25,990 nucleotides of DNA from a virus. The notes under the pieces are model-generated. The model had not been told where the DNA came from. It did not search any database and saw only the letters and a list, made by a program, of their open reading frames with translations. The DNA lies in the IMG/VR virus record IMGVR_UViG_3300030116_004954, positions 1-25,990 of that record; one strand, given 5' to 3'. A program made the translations under genes and the position numbers. This document shows positions 6,713-12,493 of this stretch, one piece after another. The stretch's first letter is position 1. Every line of letters starts with the position of its first letter.

Positions 6713-6912
6713 CAACATAAGGATATAACAAAATGAATATAAAATATAAAAAAAGAAGTAATAACATCTTCCAAGATTATGAGTTCTACATCGAACAAGA
6801 AGATTTGTTCCACGTTGCTTTTTTCAACTTTTACACGAATGAAAAAGATAGGAACAAATGTAACTACATTTGGAAGAGTTTATTAAAACAACATAAGGAC
6901 ATAACAAAATGA
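6711..6912 (+). repeat. 26-base direct repeat used as translation leader (6711-6736, 6887-6912)
   Basis: The two copies are identical at 25 of 26 bases and each ends in the ATGA of a start codon. The core is AACAACATAAGGA followed by TAACAAAATGA. Each copy places AAGGA at the right distance before an ATG (6733 and 6909). Looser versions precede other early genes (see findings). Confidence 0.75.
6733..6912 (+). CDS. Hypothetical 59-aa protein
   Basis: It starts at ATG 6733 with AAGGA ten bases upstream in the repeated leader. The product begins MNIKYKKRSNNIFQDYEFYI and is rich in aromatic residues (EFYIEQEDLFHVAFFNFY) [segment], with one Cys near the end. The alternation of Phe/Tyr with polar residues suggests a small beta-rich fold. 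No family recognised. Its last codons are the second copy of the leader repeat, and it overlaps the next micro-gene by ATGA. Confidence 0.55.
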   Translation: MNIKYKKRSNNIFQDYEFYIEQEDLFHVAFFNFYTNEKDRNKCNYIWKSLLKQHKDITK

Positions 6913-6992
6913 TAATAGAAATTATAACATATAGTTTTTTTCTCTTGTTCTTTTGGGAGCAACTCAAAAAAGCAATTAGGGAATTAGACTAA
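6909..6992 (+). CDS. 27-aa single-pass membrane peptide
   Basis: The frame encodes MIIEIITYSFFLLFFWEQLK followed by KAIRELD. It has one hydrophobic helix of about 16 residues and a charged amphipathic end. It starts in the ATGA of the second leader repeat, which provides AAGGA at proper spacing. Short membrane peptides of this sort are often missed. The function is unknown. Confidence 0.45.
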   Translation: MIIEIITYSFFLLFFWEQLKKAIRELD

Positions 6993-7024
6993 AAAAACAG
7001 TCTTAGCAAACAAGCTGCGGAATT

Positions 7025-7198
7025 ATGAAAGACAAAACCCAGAGAGAGAACACCCCAAAATTTGAACTTTTTCAAGTTCCAGATCCATCAATTATATTAT
7101 ATGTTGGAGGGTATTTTTATTTTTTTATAAAACAAGTTTTTATTTTTATACTGAAAAAATTTTTATTAATAACAAAACGAGGAACTAACAATGAATAA
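7025..7198 (+). CDS. Possible 57-aa membrane protein
   Basis: The open frame begins MKDKTQRENTPKFELFQVPD, then a long hydrophobic aromatic helix (around residues 23-48), then a basic end. There is no good Shine-Dalgarno before ATG 7025. The last 8 bases overlap the next gene, and the low-complexity T-rich DNA would encode Phe/Ile/Leu in any case. A small hairpin GAACTT-TTTC-AAGTTC lies within it at 7064-7079. I regard it as uncertain; the alternative is an untranslated leader for 7191-7700. Confidence 0.3.
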   Translation: MKDKTQRENTPKFELFQVPDPSIILYVGGYFYFFIKQVFIFILKKFLLITKRGTNNE

Positions 7199-7700
7199 TA
7201 ATAATGATGGGTTTAATGTTGATGATGTTGTTTTAACTAAAAAGCAAGTCACTTCAATAATAACCAAAAGAGCAAAATTGCTTTTTAAAGATGATGTATT
7301 AAAAATTAGTGGTTTTTATTGTCAAGATTCTTTATTAAGCAACATTGAACAAATTCGAGATAAGGCAATCGATTACGTAAACGAAAACCTTCCAGAGAAA
7401 TTAACGCTTGATCAACTAAACGAATATGATTTAGCAAATCGTGTTTTCAACGAGGACTATTTTATTATTGGTTATGGTAAAGCAAGTGAATTTATCGGAT
7501 TGAATTTTTTCGGTTGGGCTGAGTGGTTGAAGGATTCAATGGATCTGGAACTCAATGATATTAACATTGAAAACTCAGAACAATTTGTAAACTATTTGGC
7601 TTATTGGGTGGGAACTTTTATATGTTCAGCACCTTACGACGTTTTAGTCGAAACCTATTTAGAACAAATAAGAGAGGAACAACAAAATGAGAAAAAGTAA
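7191..7700 (+). CDS. Hypothetical early phage protein, 169 aa
   Basis: The start ATG 7191 has CGAGGAA nine bases upstream. The central part VFNEDYFIIGYGKASEFI (around residues 85-102) and the following amphipathic helix resemble a group of uncharacterised phage proteins with an 'F-N-x-D-Y-x-I-I-G-Y' signature. I know of no function for them. The protein is acidic and largely helical, with no membrane segment. It overlaps the next gene by 14 bases, so the two are probably co-translated. Confidence 0.7.
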   Translation: MNNNNDGFNVDDVVLTKKQVTSIITKRAKLLFKDDVLKISGFYCQDSLLSNIEQIRDKAIDYVNENLPEKLTLDQLNEYDLANRVFNEDYFIIGYGKASEFIGLNFFGWAEWLKDSMDLELNDINIENSEQFVNYLAYWVGTFICSAPYDVLVETYLEQIREEQQNEKK

Positions 7701-8316
7701 AGCAATCAAATTGCTGGAGTTTATGAAGGATAAAAAAGAAGGTGTATCTTATTCGGAGATGCAACAATTTTTTTATGACATCAAACACAATGACAATAAA
7801 AAATGTCCGAGGGGATATTATTGCGTTGGAATTTCAGCATTAATAGATAATGGAATGTTTAAATATAAAAACAAAAAGTATTTTATATCTAAACACGCAA
7901 AAGAAGGTTTAAAAAATGGAACTTTAAAACCTTATGCGAGATTCCAAACAAGAAAACAAGAAATCGATTATTATAAATTTCGAATCGATTACTTTAAAAA
8001 CAAAGCCGACAATTATCAATATGATTACGTCGTCGAAAGAGATAAATATAAATCTGCAAAATATAATGCAAATACAAAAGATGATAATTATCGTATGAAA
8101 GTTGGAACGTTGATTAATCGTCTTATGTCTTTAAATCCAGAAGATTATGTTGATATTTCTATGGATCCAGAAGGTAACGCTTTTGGGGATATTATGGATT
8201 TTGGACACGAAAAATATTCTATTTTTAAAAGTAAATTTAAAGATGGAAAAACAGTTTGGAGTTTGATTCCAAGAGATAATGAACAACCAGAAAATAGATA
8301 CGAGGAGGTATATTAA
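7687..8316 (+). CDS. Hypothetical protein, 209 aa, with N-terminal helical domain
   Basis: The product starts MRKSKAIKLLEFMKDKKEG. The first 75 residues (LLEFMKDKKEGVSYSEM ... LIDNGMFKYKNKKYFIS) [segments] look like a small winged-helix-like module ending in a beta hairpin. A Lys/Tyr-rich coiled stretch follows (residues about 90-135), then a short alpha/beta end. DNA binding through the first module is a guess. GAGAGGAACAAC precedes the start, inside the previous gene. No family is recognised. Confidence 0.65.
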   Translation: MRKSKAIKLLEFMKDKKEGVSYSEMQQFFYDIKHNDNKKCPRGYYCVGISALIDNGMFKYKNKKYFISKHAKEGLKNGTLKPYARFQTRKQEIDYYKFRIDYFKNKADNYQYDYVVERDKYKSAKYNANTKDDNYRMKVGTLINRLMSLNPEDYVDISMDPEGNAFGDIMDFGHEKYSIFKSKFKDGKTVWSLIPRDNEQPENRYEEVY

Positions 8317-8565
8317 ATGAGTAAGTACACGGAAGAACAATTTGAAGAAATGGTTAATGCCCATTGTCAAGTAGCAATGGAAGAAGGAATAGAAATCCAC
8401 AACCTTGGTTGGGCTACAACCGATACCGAAATTTGTTCGAAAGCAACTAATAAATTAAATCAAGGGGTGTATTTTACCTCTGGATTTGATGATTCAAAAA
8501 AAGGTTATTATCATAAATTAAAGTTAATGAACTCTTACGAAAGGAAGGAACGCAATGAGTGTTAG
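8317..8565 (+). CDS. Hypothetical protein, 82 aa
   Basis: ATG 8317 follows a strong CGAGGAGGT, eight bases away. The product is acidic at the N-terminus (MSKYTEEQFEEMVNAHCQVA) and basic at the C-terminus, ending in Cys. No domain is recognised. It overlaps the next gene by 11 bases, and the AAGGAAGGAA within its last codons is the ribosome binding site of that gene. Confidence 0.65.
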   Translation: MSKYTEEQFEEMVNAHCQVAMEEGIEIHNLGWATTDTEICSKATNKLNQGVYFTSGFDDSKKGYYHKLKLMNSYERKERNEC

Positions 8566-8752
8566 TAAAGAAAAGTTCTTTAGGTTTCTGAATACCAGAG
8601 ATAAAGGAACTTACAATGTGTTTGATCCTAGATTCAGAGAAGATGCGAATTTAACAAAAGATGAAACCATCTTTATTATTCGTAATTACGATGAGCTAGA
8701 TCTCCAACACAACAACAAAGCGAGTATTGTAAATTATTTCAATAGTAAATAA
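8555..8752 (+). CDS. Hypothetical protein, 65 aa
   Basis: It starts MSVSKEKFFRFLNTRDKGTY. It is a charged small protein with a predicted helix-sheet-helix order and no recognisable family. It is the last gene before a strong hairpin terminator (8759-8783), which marks the end of this transcription unit. Confidence 0.6.
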   Translation: MSVSKEKFFRFLNTRDKGTYNVFDPRFREDANLTKDETIFIIRNYDELDLQHNNKASIVNYFNSK

Positions 8753-8758
8753 AAACGA

Positions 8759-8783
8759 AAGGGGGAGCAAAAAACTCCCCCTT
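8759..8783 (+). terminator. Hairpin terminator, 9-base stem
   Basis: AAGGGGGAG pairs perfectly with CTCCCCCTT around a 7-base CAAAAAA loop, followed by CTTTAAT. It sits seven bases after the stop of 8555-8752. The T-tract is short, so termination may be partial. The stem is one of the most GC-rich spots in the window. Confidence 0.85.
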
Positions 8784-8810
8784 CTTTAATAACAAATGAG
8801 GAATAAAAAA

Positions 8811-8963
8811 ATGGAAAAAAATAAAAAAGATAAAAGAAAATGCGAAGATTGTTACAAGTGGGTTTATTATTGGTTGTGTACTATTTCAGGTTATAGATGT
8901 ATGAAGTGTCAAAAACATTACGATAAAGATTGTAACTACAAAAAAGGTAAATATTATTATTAA
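8811..8963 (+). CDS. Cys-rich 50-aa protein between two terminators
   Basis: ATG 8811 has GAGGAA nine bases upstream. The product has six cysteines: CEDC at residues 11-14, then Cys23, CMKC at 30-33, then Cys41. The two CxxC pairs suggest a zinc knuckle. The rest is Lys/Tyr-rich, ending GKYYY. It is framed by hairpin terminators on both sides, so it may be expressed by read-through or as a short separate message. No family is recognised. Confidence 0.65.
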   Translation: MEKNKKDKRKCEDCYKWVYYWLCTISGYRCMKCQKHYDKDCNYKKGKYYY

Positions 8964-8964
8964 A

Positions 8965-8992
8965 AAAAAGAGGGCAATATTGCCCTCTTTTT
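8965..8992. terminator. Perfect 28-base palindromic terminator
   Basis: The arm AAAAAGAGGGCAAT (8965-8978) is followed directly by its exact reverse complement. The hairpin stem GAGGGCAA/TTGCCCTC is flanked by an A-run and a T-run, so it should work in both directions. It begins two bases after the stop of the Cys-rich gene. Confidence 0.9.
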
Positions 8993-9141
8993 CTAACAAA
9001 CAAGGTTATATGAATGAACATATAGAAAGGAATCTAATTTAATATTTATAATCTTATATTCATACTTAAAAATTTTTTTTACTTATTTGTATTATTATCT
9101 TTACACACTTGTATATTTATATTTATATTAAGCAGCAAGGA
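8993..9141 (+). promoter_or_regulatory. AT-rich intergenic region with putative promoter TTTACA-N18-TATATT
   Basis: Between the palindromic terminator and the next genes lies a very AT-rich stretch. TTTACA (9100-9105) and TATATT (9124-9129) are 18 bases apart and would start a transcript near 9136. Upstream, an AACAAACAAGG leader precedes ATG 9010 of a 10-codon frame (9010-9042). That frame also carries TATATG-N6-CATATA, an inverted repeat. I see no larger gene. Confidence 0.45.
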
Positions 9142-9267
9142 ATGAACAAAAACAAAACAAATTATTATTTATTATTGGGCATAGTTATATCTTATATCTC
9201 ATTATATACCCTATCAGTTAGTTCTCCTATAACTATGTCCAAAGTTTTATTAACAACAAGAGGTTAG
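9142..9267 (+). CDS. Possible 41-aa membrane peptide
   Basis: The frame starts MNKNKTNYYLLLGIVISYIS, a basic start followed by one hydrophobic helix, like a signal anchor, and ends two bases before ATG 9269. AAGGA is too close to ATG 9142 for normal spacing. Its codons also make up most of a long inverted repeat (9177-9240), so RNA structure may explain the openness better than coding. Confidence 0.35.
   Translation: MNKNKTNYYLLLGIVISYISLYTLSVSSPITMSKVLLTTRG
9177..9240 (+). repeat. 13-base inverted repeat forming a long leader hairpin
   Basis: GGGCATAGTTATA (9177-9189) pairs with TATAACTATGTCC (9228-9240): 12 Watson-Crick pairs and one G-U in RNA, with a 38-base loop. It lies downstream of a putative promoter (9100-9129) and upstream of the gene at 9269, so it would be in that gene's leader RNA. 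Confidence 0.55.
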
Positions 9268-9268
9268 A

Positions 9269-9628
9269 ATGTCAAAAAAGAAAAAAGAAAAATGGATCAA
9301 AGAGAAAATAGAACATTGGAAAGATACACATCAATATTGGTTCGAAAGAAAAACAAGTCAAATTACGGTGTCTAAGTTAAAAGATTTCTTAGACGAAAAG
9401 TGTATTGATGAAGAGGCTCCTATTATATTTCAATCCGTTATTTCAGAAGGTAATCCAGAAAATGAATTTTATAGTTACGAGTATTGGGAAAGTGATGGAC
9501 AAATTGTTATATCTCTGGATCAAAAAAACGGACACTATGGAAAAAAAGTACAAAGTAATGAAGATGATTTTAAAGAAGAACTTTATGAAAGTTTGGAAGA
9601 AGAATACGAATGGAGTAAATCACAATGA
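9269..9628 (+). CDS. Hypothetical acidic protein, 119 aa
   Basis: It starts MSKKKKEKWIKEKIEHWKDT, a Lys-rich helix with four Trp in the first 25 residues. A mixed region contains TVSKLKDFLDEKCIDEEAPI, and the end is strongly acidic (EELYESLEEEYEW). The segment 'KLKDFLDEK-x3-EEAPI' resembles phage proteins in which a short helix precedes a beta-rich half. No family is named with confidence. AAGAGG is upstream. It overlaps the next gene by ATGA. Confidence 0.6.
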   Translation: MSKKKKEKWIKEKIEHWKDTHQYWFERKTSQITVSKLKDFLDEKCIDEEAPIIFQSVISEGNPENEFYSYEYWESDGQIVISLDQKNGHYGKKVQSNEDDFKEELYESLEEEYEWSKSQ

Positions 9629-9888
9629 AAGAATATTCAGATAAACAAATCAATTCTATGATATTGTATTTAAGGATCAATAGAGTTGCTGAAATACAAT
9701 ATATTGATAGACAAATTACAACGGAGGCTGTTTCAAATCCATTTATGGACTCAGCCTTAGAACAAGATAAAGATTCTGGAGATTTGACTTTTTATGATTA
9801 TATGTCAGCAAGTCATTTAACTAAAGATCAATTAATATCCGCAGCAATCGAAAGTGGGTGGAAGGAGGATTGGAAAAAGTATGACTAA
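9625..9888 (+). CDS. Hypothetical protein, 87 aa
   Basis: It is translationally coupled to the previous gene through ATGA and overlaps the Cro-like gene by 8 bases. The product is helical and starts MKEYSDKQINSMILYLRINR. Its C-terminal part has SHLTKDQLISAAIESGW, an amphipathic helix. No family is recognised. Its position in a tight chain with a regulator suggests early expression. Confidence 0.6.
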   Translation: MKEYSDKQINSMILYLRINRVAEIQYIDRQITTEAVSNPFMDSALEQDKDSGDLTFYDYMSASHLTKDQLISAAIESGWKEDWKKYD

Positions 9889-10081
9889 TAATGTATTTTA
9901 TCTTTTAGACATTTGGCTAACTACCAACGAAAGAACTAATTCTTGGATAGCCAGACGTTTAGAAATAAATCGAGTGACTATAAGTCAATGGAGAAAACAA
10001 AACAAAGTTCCAATGCAATCAAAGTTAGCTATATGCTACGTGACTGGAACTAGCTATGAACAACTATGGGAGGAAGTATGA
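9881..10081 (+). CDS. Cro/C1-type helix-turn-helix protein
   Basis: The 66-residue protein contains a helix-turn-helix, roughly SWIARRLEINRVTISQW (residues 21-37), followed by RKQNKVP and a dimer-like C-terminal helix pair. This is the usual architecture of Cro-like phage regulators. A GTG at 9854 would extend the frame. ATG 9881 is preferred because AAGGAGG lies 12 bases upstream and the shorter form begins the helical domain. It could bind the inverted repeats at 5629-5653 or 205-219. It overlaps the next gene by ATGA. Confidence 0.75.
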   Translation: MTNNVFYLLDIWLTTNERTNSWIARRLEINRVTISQWRKQNKVPMQSKLAICYVTGTSYEQLWEEV

Positions 10082-10635
10082 GTGAAGAACTAATTAAAAA
10101 GTATAATCTGGAAGAGGGAGATTTTTGGATCCTTCGTGGTAAGAAGATTATATCTTTTGGTGGAGTGGTTAAGATGATAGACACGGAAGGCATTAAGTTT
10201 GAAATGTCTGATAATCTTGAGCATAGAGAAGGAATGGGAGTTGCAATAAAAGTAAAAGGTTGGCTTGAAAGCGATGAACTTGGTTTAGTCGAAGAAGAAA
10301 CTTTTGGCGAGGCAAATGATCTTAATTGCAAAAATCAATACTTCTGGGCTATGGCTGAAAAAAGAGGTAAAGCCAGAGCAACTTTAAAACTCTTAGGATT
10401 GTATGGGGATAAATTTTTCTACACAGATGTAGAATCAGACGATTGGCAAGTCAAACCACCAACAGTCACACAAGTCACAAAGTTTGATAGGCTTGAAAAA
10501 GAGGCATTAGAAAAAGGAATATTAGATAAACAAGCAAGGCAATGGCTACAGAAAAATAAAAATGGTATTAGAAATAATATCGATGTTTATAAAAAAGCTA
10601 TAGCTAGTCTTAGCAAATATATGGAGGTAGAATGA
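10078..10635 (+). CDS. Possible single-strand annealing / recombination protein
   Basis: This 185-residue protein has an N-terminal beta-rich half (FWILRGKKIISFGG, VAIKVKGWL) and a central signature FWAMAEKRGKARATLKLLGL (residues 89-108), ending ...ESDDW. A helix of the form 'AMAEKRAxxRxxLKLxGLxG...DDW' is widespread in alphaproteobacterial phage proteins. It resembles the Rad52/Erf-like helix in which Ala-Glu-x-Arg-x-x-Arg faces DNA. That link is inference. The C-terminal part is helical. ATG 10078 is chosen over 10066 because GGGAGGA lies just upstream and ATGA couples it to the regulator gene. Confidence 0.5.
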   Translation: MSEELIKKYNLEEGDFWILRGKKIISFGGVVKMIDTEGIKFEMSDNLEHREGMGVAIKVKGWLESDELGLVEEETFGEANDLNCKNQYFWAMAEKRGKARATLKLLGLYGDKFFYTDVESDDWQVKPPTVTQVTKFDRLEKEALEKGILDKQARQWLQKNKNGIRNNIDVYKKAIASLSKYMEVE

Positions 10636-10706
10636 TAGACGGTGTTTTCTTAGTAGTCGTATTAGCCATCATTTGTTTTGGTGTAACTTACTTGCTCAAT
10701 GGATAA
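10632..10706 (+). CDS. 24-aa single-pass membrane peptide
   Basis: The frame encodes MIDGVFLVVVLAIICFGVTY plus LLNG, almost all one transmembrane helix. It starts in an ATGA overlap with the preceding gene after GGAGGT and ends 8 bases into the next gene. Coupling on both sides and a clean hydrophobic profile favour a real micro-protein. Function unknown. Confidence 0.55.
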   Translation: MIDGVFLVVVLAIICFGVTYLLNG

Positions 10707-11436
10707 TAGTTTTATAAAACTTTATCGAAAGATCCAAGACAACTGGATCTGGAGCAATCCATTATACCTAAAATGTTGGATAGATATGTTGATGAGGGCT
10801 AGTATAAAGTCCTCATCAATGTTGATTAATAATCAAATTATAAAAGTCAATAGAGGGGAAATTGTATTCTCACAAAAAAATTTTGCTAATCGTAATAATA
10901 TGTCAAGGCAGCAACTAAGAACTTTTTTAAAAAAACTTCAAAAAACAAATATGATTGAGGTAAAATCTAACCAGCTACTAACCCACCTAATTATTGTCGG
11001 ATACCAACGATACAATGATTATAAATCAACCAAGAGCCAACCAACTAATAACCATATTATAAGAAAGGAAGAAAGTAAGAATAAAGAAAACAAAGATTTC
11101 AATTTATTCTGGGAGCATTATCCTAAAAAGGTTGGTAAGAAAAAAGTAGAAGATAAATTTAATTCAAACAATTATCCTATTGATTTAATATTAAAGAATT
11201 TAGAATTGCAAAAGAAATCGGATCAATGGCAAAACCAACAATACATACCTAATCCAGAAACGTACTTAAATCAAGAACGATGGAATGATGAGGTAGTATT
11301 ACCAGTTGCAGATGACGAGCCGATTTATGTTTACAAATGCGACTGCTCCAAAGAAACTTTTCAATCACAATTTAGAGATTTGTACAAGTTGTGCAGTTGT
11401 GGAGAACAAATGAAACCAAGAAAGGAATATAAATAG
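10699..11436 (+). CDS. Replication initiation / helicase-loader-like protein with zinc knuckle
   Basis: The 245-residue protein begins like phage replisome organisers: FIKLYRKIQDNWIW, then VNRGEIVFSQKNFANR and SRQQLRTFLKKLQKTNMIE, a winged helix at residues 54-100. After a Lys/Asn-rich linker comes FNLFWEHYPKKVGKKKVEDK (134-153) and IPNPETYLNQERW (183-195). These are typical of the C-terminal part of phage O/DnaD-like replication proteins that load helicase. The last 35 residues add CDC ... CSCG (Cys214, 216, 232, 234), which looks like a zinc knuckle and is an unusual extension. No helicase gene is visible in the window. Confidence 0.75.
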   Translation: MDNSFIKLYRKIQDNWIWSNPLYLKCWIDMLMRASIKSSSMLINNQIIKVNRGEIVFSQKNFANRNNMSRQQLRTFLKKLQKTNMIEVKSNQLLTHLIIVGYQRYNDYKSTKSQPTNNHIIRKEESKNKENKDFNLFWEHYPKKVGKKKVEDKFNSNNYPIDLILKNLELQKKSDQWQNQQYIPNPETYLNQERWNDEVVLPVADDEPIYVYKCDCSKETFQSQFRDLYKLCSCGEQMKPRKEYK

Positions 11437-11670
11437 ATGGGATACTACAAAAAACAAGAAATAGATATGCTTGATATGGGCTTTACTAAAGATCAAATAG
11501 AAGAAAATATAGATCATTTTATTGATCTTCAACAACAAGAGCCAGAGTATGTTAGCGATTGCTGTTCACATAGTGCTTTCGGTAATAGTTTTATAGAAGA
11601 AGAACTTACTGGGATTTGTGGCAAGTGTTTTGATGGTGCAAATTTTTCAGACTTATACAAGGAGGATTAA
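11437..11670 (+). CDS. Small putative zinc-binding protein, 77 aa
   Basis: It begins directly after the preceding stop, MGYYKKQEIDMLDMGFTKDQ. The C-terminal half has DCCSHSAFGNSF and GICGKCFD, a 'DCC ... CxxC' pattern frequent in small phage proteins and probably binding one zinc ion. The N-terminal half is an amphipathic helix. AAGGAATATAAATAG precedes the start. Function unknown. Confidence 0.65.
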   Translation: MGYYKKQEIDMLDMGFTKDQIEENIDHFIDLQQQEPEYVSDCCSHSAFGNSFIEEELTGICGKCFDGANFSDLYKED

Positions 11671-11973
11671 ATGGGATACGCAAATCCAAGTTATTCAAAA
11701 GATAACATAAACAATTACTATCTATTAACATTTTTGGGTAGTGTATTAGGAGAGGCAAGTAGCACAGGAAATAATCTCGTGGCTTTTTCTGATGATAGTG
11801 TAGATAATCAAGGATCATACGCAGTTTTCGTTTACAAAGATTATGTCAATATTGTAGATGACGGAAGTTGTTTGAGTGATAAGAATATGTATCAAATAAT
11901 TGGCTATTGTCAATTTCACGGAATAGAGTATAAGATAAATAAATGGAAAGACGCAGAGGAGTTAATAAAATGA
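11671..11973 (+). CDS. Hypothetical protein, 100 aa
   Basis: It starts after a strong AAGGAGG, immediately behind the previous stop. The product (MGYANPSYSKDNINNYYLLT...) is a small mixed alpha/beta protein with the beta hairpin YAVFVYKDYVNIVDDG and a C-terminal helix. No family is recognised. It ends in an ATGA overlap with the next gene. Confidence 0.62.
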   Translation: MGYANPSYSKDNINNYYLLTFLGSVLGEASSTGNNLVAFSDDSVDNQGSYAVFVYKDYVNIVDDGSCLSDKNMYQIIGYCQFHGIEYKINKWKDAEELIK

Positions 11974-12146
11974 GTTTTGATTTATTGTTAAAGACGCAAC
12001 AAGAGTTGCACGAGAATACTACGAAATGGAACGAAGTGATTGAGAAAATAAAGAAAATCAATTTCAAGAAATACAAAACAAATCAGACGATTGGTTTTAT
12101 AATTGATGACATAGTGAAAGGAGAGTTTATAAATGAAACCAAGTAG
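11970..12146 (+). CDS. Hypothetical 58-aa helical protein
   Basis: ATG 11970 is preferred over the upstream GTG/ATG extensions because GAGGAG lies 8 bases before it and it forms ATGA with the preceding stop. The product (MSFDLLLKTQQELHENTTKW...) is one long amphipathic, Lys-rich helix with a short hydrophobic turn IGFIIDD. It overlaps the nuclease gene by 14 bases, and its last codons carry that gene's AAAGGAGAG ribosome binding site. Confidence 0.55.
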   Translation: MSFDLLLKTQQELHENTTKWNEVIEKIKKINFKKYKTNQTIGFIIDDIVKGEFINETK

Positions 12147-12492
12147 TGCAAAAGCAAAAGGCAGAAATTTCCAGAACAAAGTCAGAGAAATGATAATGGA
12201 AAAGCTGAGCATCAACGAACACGATATAAAGACAGCTGTGATGGGCGAGAGTGGTATGGATATTATATTATCTAAAGCAGGGAGAGATACCTTTCCTTAC
12301 GCTGTTGAATGTAAAAAAGTTGAACGAATGAATGTTTGGAAGTGTTATGATCAAGCGTGTGAAAATTCAGACGACTTAACACCGTTATTAGTTTTCTCAA
12401 AAAATCATTCAAAAGTAATGGTTTGCTTTGAATTTGGAGATTTATTAGATTTAATAAACAATAGCAATGGATTTAAAAGACTAACAAAGTAA
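12133..12492 (+). CDS. PD-(D/E)XK-type nuclease, possibly Holliday-junction resolvase-like
   Basis: The 119-residue protein starts MKPSSAKAKGRNFQNKVREM, a basic N-terminal helix with Glu19. It then shows GESGMDIILS (Asp43) and FPYAVECKKVE (Glu59-x-Lys61), the D...ExK catalytic core, followed by a helix with WKCYDQA (69-75). This matches small phage nucleases of the resolvase or VRR-like kind that cut branched or free DNA. Which substrate it cuts cannot be told. It is followed directly by a metallophosphoesterase gene, which suggests joint DNA processing. Confidence 0.75.
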   Translation: MKPSSAKAKGRNFQNKVREMIMEKLSINEHDIKTAVMGESGMDIILSKAGRDTFPYAVECKKVERMNVWKCYDQACENSDDLTPLLVFSKNHSKVMVCFEFGDLLDLINNSNGFKRLTK

Positions 12493-12493
12493 A

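Noticed and set aside
9405-9644. 79-codon frame overlapping the 119-aa gene
   Set aside because: It is a Lys/Asn/Met-rich frame with no ribosome site, running inside a gene that is coupled to its neighbours.
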